A stretch of 64,000 nt of DNA from an uncultured Bacteroidota bacterium (GTDB lineage: Bacteria; Bacteroidota; Rhodothermia; Rhodothermales; Salinibacteraceae), in the NCBI GenBank assembly GCA_913055845.1, contig CAJXKO010000003.1, forward strand, positions 1 to 64,000. Direction: 5' to 3'. The translations under genes were made by a program, and so were the position numbers. Below are positions 59,475 through 64,000 of the stretch, piece after piece (position 1 is the first letter of the stretch; every line of letters starts with the position of its first letter). Under the pieces are notes generated by a model, which saw only the letters and a program-made list of their open reading frames with translations, was not told where the DNA came from and did no database searches.

Positions 59475-60419
59475 ATGAAAGTAACTGTAATTGGCGCCGG
59501 CAACGTGGGCGCGACCGTCGCGGACTGTGTCGCCCAGAAAGACATGGTCCACGAGGTCGTGATGGTCGACATCAAGGAAGGCATGCCGCAGGGCAAGGGC
59601 CTCGACATGATGGAGTCGAGCCCGGTCCACGGCTTCGACACCACCGTGACCGGCACGAACGACTACGGCCCAACCGAAGACTCGGAGGTCTGCATCATTA
59701 CCGCCGGCCTGCCGCGCAGTCCCGGCATGAGCCGCGACGACCTGCTGGCGAAAAACACGGAGATCGTGGGCGGCGTGACGGAGCAGTTCGTCGACGGCAG
59801 CCCGGACAGCACCATCATTGTGGTGGCCAACCCACTTGACGTGATGACCTACGTCGCGTACGAGGCTAGCGGCTTTCCCTCAAATCGCGTAATGGGCATG
59901 GCCGGCGTCCTCGACACGGCGCGCTACCGGTCCTTCATCGCCGAGGAACTGGATGTGTCGGTGCGCGACATCCAGGCGCTCCTCATGGGCGGCCACGGCG
60001 ACACAATGGTGCCCCTCCCGCGCTACACGACCATCGGCGGCATCCCGCTCCCGCAGTGGCTCGACGACGACACGATCCACGACATCGTGGAGCGGACCAA
60101 GGGCGGCGGTGGCGAGATCGTTGACCTGATGGGCACCTCGGCCTGGTACGCCCCTGGCGCGGCGGCGGCCGAAATGACGGAGGCCATCATCAAGGACAAC
60201 AAGCGCATCCTCCCCGCCGCGGCGTACTGCGACGGCGAGTACGGCGTGGAAGACCTCTTCATCGGCGTGCCCGTGAAGCTGGGGGCCGACGGGGTCGAGG
60301 AGATCATTGAGGTGGAGCTGACCGAGGACGAGCAGGCGCAGTTTGAAACCTCCGCTGAGCACGTCCACAGCAACCTCGAGGATCTGGAACGCCTCCGCGA
60401 CGCCGGCAAAATTGGGTAA
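59475..60419 (+). CDS. mdh: Malate dehydrogenase (LDH-like type)
   Basis: This 314-aa NAD-dependent enzyme of the TCA cycle has the Rossmann motif VTVIGAGNVGATVA, the Asp-containing VVMVDIKEG for NAD specificity and the catalytic His segment GGHGDTMVPLPR. It also has substrate-binding Arg residues in the ITAGLPRSPGMSRDDL loop. The ATG at 59475 starts the canonical MKVTVIGAG. It is rich in Asp/Glu with an acidic C terminus, in line with a halophilic enzyme. It converges with a cation diffusion facilitator. Confidence 0.96.
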   Translation: MKVTVIGAGNVGATVADCVAQKDMVHEVVMVDIKEGMPQGKGLDMMESSPVHGFDTTVTGTNDYGPTEDSEVCIITAGLPRSPGMSRDDLLAKNTEIVGGVTEQFVDGSPDSTIIVVANPLDVMTYVAYEASGFPSNRVMGMAGVLDTARYRSFIAEELDVSVRDIQALLMGGHGDTMVPLPRYTTIGGIPLPQWLDDDTIHDIVERTKGGGGEIVDLMGTSAWYAPGAAAAEMTEAIIKDNKRILPAAAYCDGEYGVEDLFIGVPVKLGADGVEEIIEVELTEDEQAQFETSAEHVHSNLEDLERLRDAGKIG

Positions 60420-60481
60420 TGCTCCCATGGGGGGCGGGATGAAGGGATGGGCGCGATGCGTCCCTCCCTCTCCTACGCCCC

Positions 60482-61459
60482 CTACCCCGAAAAGACATCG
60501 CGGAGCGGATCGGCCGGTTCACGATGGTCCTCAGGATGGTTGTCGTCGTGACGACGGGGCTCTAGGTGGGCCGTCACGTGTACCTCGTCGTCCGGAAAGA
60601 GGGCATCCACCTGGTCCTCCACGTCGTGAGAGCGGGCGTGGGCCTCTTCGATGGTCATGTCGCCCGGAAACATGAGGTGGTATTCCACCCACACTTGGTC
60701 GCCGGAGCGACGGTGCCGCACCTGATGAAATTCTGCGATGGTTCCATCTGTCTTCGCGTTGGCTAGCTCATCGAGCAATGCCTGCGTGGCGTCCGGGTCG
60801 GCCTCGTCCATGAGCCCGTAGACCGAGCGACGGAGCAGACTGGTGGCGGTCCAAAGAATGTTGACGGCCACGAGAAGCCCTACGACGGGGTCTAGCCAGG
60901 CGATACCGGTGCCCCAGACGAGCCCTACTCCCACGAGCACGCCAAGGCTCGTCCACATGTCCGTCATCACATGCTGCCCGTTCGACACCAGGACGAGGCT
61001 GTTGGTGCGACGCCCGGTGCGAATGAGGTAGCGCCCCAGGGCAAAGTTCACAACTGTGAGACCGCCAAGCAGGAAAAGCCCAGTGTCGAGATCACGCAAT
61101 TGGGTTCCCGTCATCAGGTCGTGTACCGCCATCCACGCAATGCCCACAGCGGCTGCGAGGATGAGAGCGCCCTCTACGGCGGAGGCAAAGTACGCGACTT
61201 TTCCGTGGCCGTACGGATGCTCTGGGTCCGGGGGCGTGGTTGCGTACCAGAGACTGAAGCCCGCAAAGCCGGTAGCAAAGAGGTGAATGACCGATTCCGC
61301 TGCGTCGGAGTAGATGGCGGTGCTGCCCGTGAGGACGGCCGCCGTGAGCTTGCCCACTAGCATTAGGACCGATACGAGCAGGCTTGCCGTCATGGCCCGA
61401 CGCGCGGCCCCCCGGGTCGCGGGGGTGGCATCGTTCTGGGACGTGGGGGTCCTGGTCAT
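60482..61459 (-). CDS. Cation diffusion facilitator family transporter
   Basis: This 325-aa CDF protein has about six helices. The first half includes IYSDAAESVIHLFATGFAGFSLWYATTPPDPEHPYGHGKVAYFAS (SDxxxS plus HPYGHGK) and QHVMTDMWTSLGVLVGVG, the metal-binding H-x3-D of helix V. A cytoplasmic ferredoxin-like C-terminal domain (EVHVTAHLEP) is followed by a His/Glu-rich tail (RRHDDNHPEDHRE). It exports divalent metal such as Zn or Mn in exchange for H+. The track start at 62092 overlaps the next gene; the ATG at 61459 is preferred. Confidence 0.92.
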   Translation of the reverse strand: MTRTPTSQNDATPATRGAARRAMTASLLVSVLMLVGKLTAAVLTGSTAIYSDAAESVIHLFATGFAGFSLWYATTPPDPEHPYGHGKVAYFASAVEGALILAAAVGIAWMAVHDLMTGTQLRDLDTGLFLLGGLTVVNFALGRYLIRTGRRTNSLVLVSNGQHVMTDMWTSLGVLVGVGLVWGTGIAWLDPVVGLLVAVNILWTATSLLRRSVYGLMDEADPDATQALLDELANAKTDGTIAEFHQVRHRRSGDQVWVEYHLMFPGDMTIEEAHARSHDVEDQVDALFPDDEVHVTAHLEPRRHDDNHPEDHREPADPLRDVFSG

Positions 61460-61576
61460 GGTAGAAGGTCCAACATCGGACGCCGGGCTCAGGTTCGCCC
61501 TTTGCCCTGATTTTGCCTCGCCGTTCGCCCCGGCGAATTGTCCCGCACGTTTCCTTCGCACCCCATCGTACAGCTC

Positions 61577-62737
61577 ATGCACGTCGAACACATCGGCCTG
61601 GCCGTCGACGAGGTCGCGACCGTAGTAGAGACCTTCGAGAAGCTTCTTGGGAGAGAGCCCTATAAGTCTGAAACGGTGTCCTCCCAACAGGTTCGTACGC
61701 ACTTCCTGGACGCAGAGACCACGAAGCTGGAGTTTCTGGAGGCACTGGGGGCCGAGTCTCCGATCCAGAAATTCTTGGACCGTCGAGGCGAGGGCCTCCA
61801 CCACGTAGCCTTCGCGGTGTCGGACCTGGAGGCCACCATGGCGCGGCTGCGAGACGCGGGCTTCGAACTGCTGAGCGAGACCCCACAGACTGGGGCCGAC
61901 GACAAGGCGGTTGTCTTCGTGCACCCCCAACAGACCCATGGCGTGCTCGTGGAGTTTTGTGCGTCGCAGACGCCCGACTGGTCCCCCACCCGTATCCCCC
62001 GACACAACGACCACTTGTCGGTTTACGAACGGGGGCCAGACAACTGTCCGCCGCTGCTGGTGCTGCACGGCGCCGCCGGTACCACGCGCCACGAGATGGC
62101 GCCTCTCATTCGGCGGCTAGAATCCTCCTTCCACGTGGTGGGGGTCGACCTGAGCGGGCACGGGGCATCGGCGATGCCGGACGGGGCATTTGCCCTCGAC
62201 CTCTTCGCAGCGGACGTCCGCACTGTGTTGGATGCGCTCGATCTTCGCGATGCGCACGTCTTTGGCTTCTCCCTCGGGGGCGGCGTGGCCCTGCACCTGG
62301 CAGCCGAGACCCCGGACCGGGTGCGACGCTTGGCTGTCCTCCAGACCACAGTGGACTGGACGGAGGCCCAGGCCGCGCAAATGAAACAACGCCTGGCCCT
62401 TGACACCCTCAAGGAACAGGCCCCAGGCCGGGCCGAACAGCTGCACTCCCGACATGCAAATACGGCCCGCCTCCTGCGTCGCCTCCAGGCCTTTGTGGAC
62501 ACGCTTCCGGCCGCCTCTGCGACCCTGGCGGACGCGTTTCCGACCCTCACCGCACCCACGCTCGTCGCGGCGATGGACCGAGACCCCCTGTTTGAACTCG
62601 ACGATGCGCTCGCGCTTCATCGGCGTCTCGACAACGCACGCCTCACCATCCTCCCCGGTACGCGACACAACTTCGCCCAGGTGCCGCTGCCGTCCCTTAC
62701 CCCGCTGCTCACCCGCCACTACCTCGACGCCGAGTGA
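61577..62737 (+). CDS. Fusion of methylmalonyl-CoA epimerase-like VOC domain and alpha/beta hydrolase
   Basis: Residues 1-135 form a VOC/glyoxalase domain of methylmalonyl-CoA epimerase type: MHVEHIGLAVDEV (His5), GEGLHHVAFAVSDLEATM (His75/76) and HGVLVEFC (Glu126) are plausible metal ligands. Residues 145-386 form an alpha/beta hydrolase with an oxyanion-region LVLHGAAGTT, the nucleophile Ser232 in GFSLGGG, an acid near Asp334/336 and His364 in PGTRHNF. The ATG at 61577 is preferred over the track start. Standard Mce proteins stop after the first domain, so this is a genuine fusion or a read-through of two genes with no stop between. Reaction of the hydrolase half unknown. Confidence 0.85.
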   Translation: MHVEHIGLAVDEVATVVETFEKLLGREPYKSETVSSQQVRTHFLDAETTKLEFLEALGAESPIQKFLDRRGEGLHHVAFAVSDLEATMARLRDAGFELLSETPQTGADDKAVVFVHPQQTHGVLVEFCASQTPDWSPTRIPRHNDHLSVYERGPDNCPPLLVLHGAAGTTRHEMAPLIRRLESSFHVVGVDLSGHGASAMPDGAFALDLFAADVRTVLDALDLRDAHVFGFSLGGGVALHLAAETPDRVRRLAVLQTTVDWTEAQAAQMKQRLALDTLKEQAPGRAEQLHSRHANTARLLRRLQAFVDTLPAASATLADAFPTLTAPTLVAAMDRDPLFELDDALALHRRLDNARLTILPGTRHNFAQVPLPSLTPLLTRHYLDAE

Positions 62738-62777
62738 TTCCTCCACCACGACCATTTTTCCCGCACCAAGCCCCGCT

Positions 62778-63779
62778 ATGGCTCTTCCTTCCCATCGATA
62801 TCTCGGCGACACCGGTGTCAAAGTGTCCCCCTTGTGCATGGGTACCATGACCTTCGGCAACCCTGCAGATCCCGACACCTCGGCGGCACTCTTTCGGCGC
62901 TGTCGGGAGGCCGGCATCAACGTGTTCGACTGCGCAGACGTGTACGCAAATGGCCGCTCCGAGGAGATTCTCGGCGACCTCGTGGCCGACTGTCGGGATG
63001 AAGTCGTGCTTACCACCAAGGCGTACTTCCCCACCGGCGATGATCCCAATGCCCGCGGGGCAAGCCGCTACCACCTGGTGCGGGCCGTGGAAAACAGCCT
63101 ACGGCGGCTCGGCACCGATCGGATCGACGTGCTGTTCGTGCACCGCTTCGACGCGAAGACGGCCCTCGACGAAACCCTCCGCGCCCTTGACGACCTAGTG
63201 CGGCAGGGCAAAGTGCTCTACCTGGGCGCCTCCAACTTCGCGGCGTGGCAGGCCATGAAGGCACTCGGTCGGCAACGGGCCGAAGGATGGACGCCATTCC
63301 ACGTGCTCCAGCCCATGTACAACCTGACGAAGCGACAGGCGGAGGTTGAGCTACTGCCCCTGGCCGCGAGTGAAAACCTCGGGGTGCTGTCGTATAGTCC
63401 CCTGGGCGGCGGCCTGCTTACCGGCAAGTACGGCGTGGGCCACCGCCCTGACGACGGACGGCTCGTGGAGAACCCCATGTACCAAACCCGCTACGGCGCT
63501 AAGGTCCACTACGAGGTGGCCGATCGGTTTGCGACCTTCGCAAGCGATCACGGATACGACCCTGTGGCGCTGGCGGTAGCTTGGGTGGCGCATCACCCCA
63601 CCGTTACGGCCCCCATCATCGGCGCCCGGACGCCCGAGCAACTCGCAGACTCGCTTGGCGCGCTGGAGATTGATATGTCCGAGGATCTTCGGGCTGCAAT
63701 CAGCGATCTTGCCCCCACCCCGCCCCCGGCTACCGACCGAGTAGAAGAGCGCTCAGAGCACACCTACGGCGCTCGATAA
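62778..63779 (+). CDS. Aldo/keto reductase
   Basis: This 333-aa NADPH-dependent TIM-barrel oxidoreductase begins YLGDTGVKVSPLCMGTMTFG. The catalytic tetrad is visible as Asp and Tyr in DCADVYANGRSEEI, Lys in VLTTKAYFP and His in VLFVHRFD, and the cofactor segment is ASNFAAWQAM with ARTPEQLADSLGALE near the end. It follows the epimerase-hydrolase fusion by 40 bp. The track start overlaps that gene out of frame; the ATG at 62778 is preferred. Substrate unknown. Confidence 0.92.
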   Translation: MALPSHRYLGDTGVKVSPLCMGTMTFGNPADPDTSAALFRRCREAGINVFDCADVYANGRSEEILGDLVADCRDEVVLTTKAYFPTGDDPNARGASRYHLVRAVENSLRRLGTDRIDVLFVHRFDAKTALDETLRALDDLVRQGKVLYLGASNFAAWQAMKALGRQRAEGWTPFHVLQPMYNLTKRQAEVELLPLAASENLGVLSYSPLGGGLLTGKYGVGHRPDDGRLVENPMYQTRYGAKVHYEVADRFATFASDHGYDPVALAVAWVAHHPTVTAPIIGARTPEQLADSLGALEIDMSEDLRAAISDLAPTPPPATDRVEERSEHTYGAR

Positions 63780-63807
63780 CCCCCATCTTCCCCCTTCCCT
63801 AAACACC

Positions 63808-64000
63808 ATGACCTACTACACGCCCCAGGACGGCACGTGGACCCCGTCCGACACCGCCCCCGACACCCCGCCGTATATCATGATCGATGCGGACTCCCCA
63901 ACGGTGCATTTGGTGGGCCCGGACACTGTCCACGATCTCTCCGGCGCACCGGCCCGGACCGCAGTGGAAACGGTGCATACCGTCACTATTGCCTCCTCGT
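63808..64000 (+). CDS. Hypothetical protein, N-terminal fragment (partial)
   Basis: An open frame from the ATG at 63808 reads MTYYTPQDGTWTPSDTAPDTPPYIMIDADSP without a stop to the window end. It lies 28 bp after the aldo/keto reductase on the same strand, with the C/T-rich leader usual before starts in this genome. Too little is present to assign a function. Confidence 0.45.
   Translation, partial: MTYYTPQDGTWTPSDTAPDTPPYIMIDADSPTVHLVGPDTVHDLSGAPARTAVETVHTVTIASS

Overview
The window looks like chromosomal DNA from a salt-in halophilic member of the Rhodothermota/Bacteroidota, close to Salinibacter. This is inferred from the high G+C content, the strongly acidic proteins (for example RecA, AlaRS, MetRS, RNase R and malate dehydrogenase), the near absence of Shine-Dalgarno motifs, and Bacteroidota-type envelope proteins: a DUF4835 protein, a PorV/PorQ-like protein and a type IX secretion sorting domain. 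I see no phage, transposase, plasmid gene or CRISPR array. Almost everything is core or envelope metabolism with short intergenic gaps.

Region 1-16.5 kb: the end of aroB, a giant tamB, RNase R, a DUF1015 protein, a small Cys/Phe-repeat protein, a PAP2 phosphatase behind recA, a DUF4835 protein, a PorV/PorQ-like barrel followed by a ComEA-type helix-hairpin-helix outer-membrane protein, an orphan single-domain response regulator and a zinc-ribbon protein. Region 16.5-28.3 kb: a secreted gluzincin/TolB-propeller/beta-barrel fusion, an unknown 214-aa protein, a degenerate tRNA-Ser copy, a type IX secretion cargo-like protein, an intact tRNA-Ser(CGA), alaS, a 3-methyladenine glycosylase, a DUF4097-like protein and a thiolase. 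Region 28.3-43 kb (minus strand): a YyaL-type thioredoxin-fold protein, an M14 carboxypeptidase, a bacterial alpha-2-macroglobulin lipoprotein and its partner penicillin-binding protein 1C, then a glycerate 2-kinase. Region 43-50.3 kb: thiE, then the minus-strand run metG, mtnN, hemA, hemC, hemD (C5 tetrapyrrole pathway). Region 50.3-56.2 kb: hisB, proC, hisH, hisA and hisF on the plus strand, interrupted by a minus-strand lipoprotein and a cold-shock gene. Region 56.2-64 kb: a SLOG/molybdenum-carrier-like protein, thpR, lolA, a UPF0104 flippase-like protein, mdh, a cation diffusion facilitator, a methylmalonyl-CoA-epimerase/alpha-beta-hydrolase fusion, an aldo/keto reductase and the start of an unknown gene.

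The genes serve several jobs rather than one system: envelope building and defence (TamB, LolA, PBP1C/alpha-2-macroglobulin, barrels, secreted peptidases), translation (MetRS, AlaRS, tRNA-Ser, RNase R) and biosynthesis (histidine, proline, haem, thiamine, shikimate). The signals most worth a second look are the duplicated, decayed tRNA-Ser/terminator module that flanks a lone surface-protein gene, the peptidase-propeller-barrel fusion, the epimerase-hydrolase fusion and an imperfect palindrome between pbpC and the macroglobulin gene. No inter-gene stretch exceeds about 300 bases. The longest, at 11157-11444, 21899-22193 and 53992-54276, are described in the feature entries.
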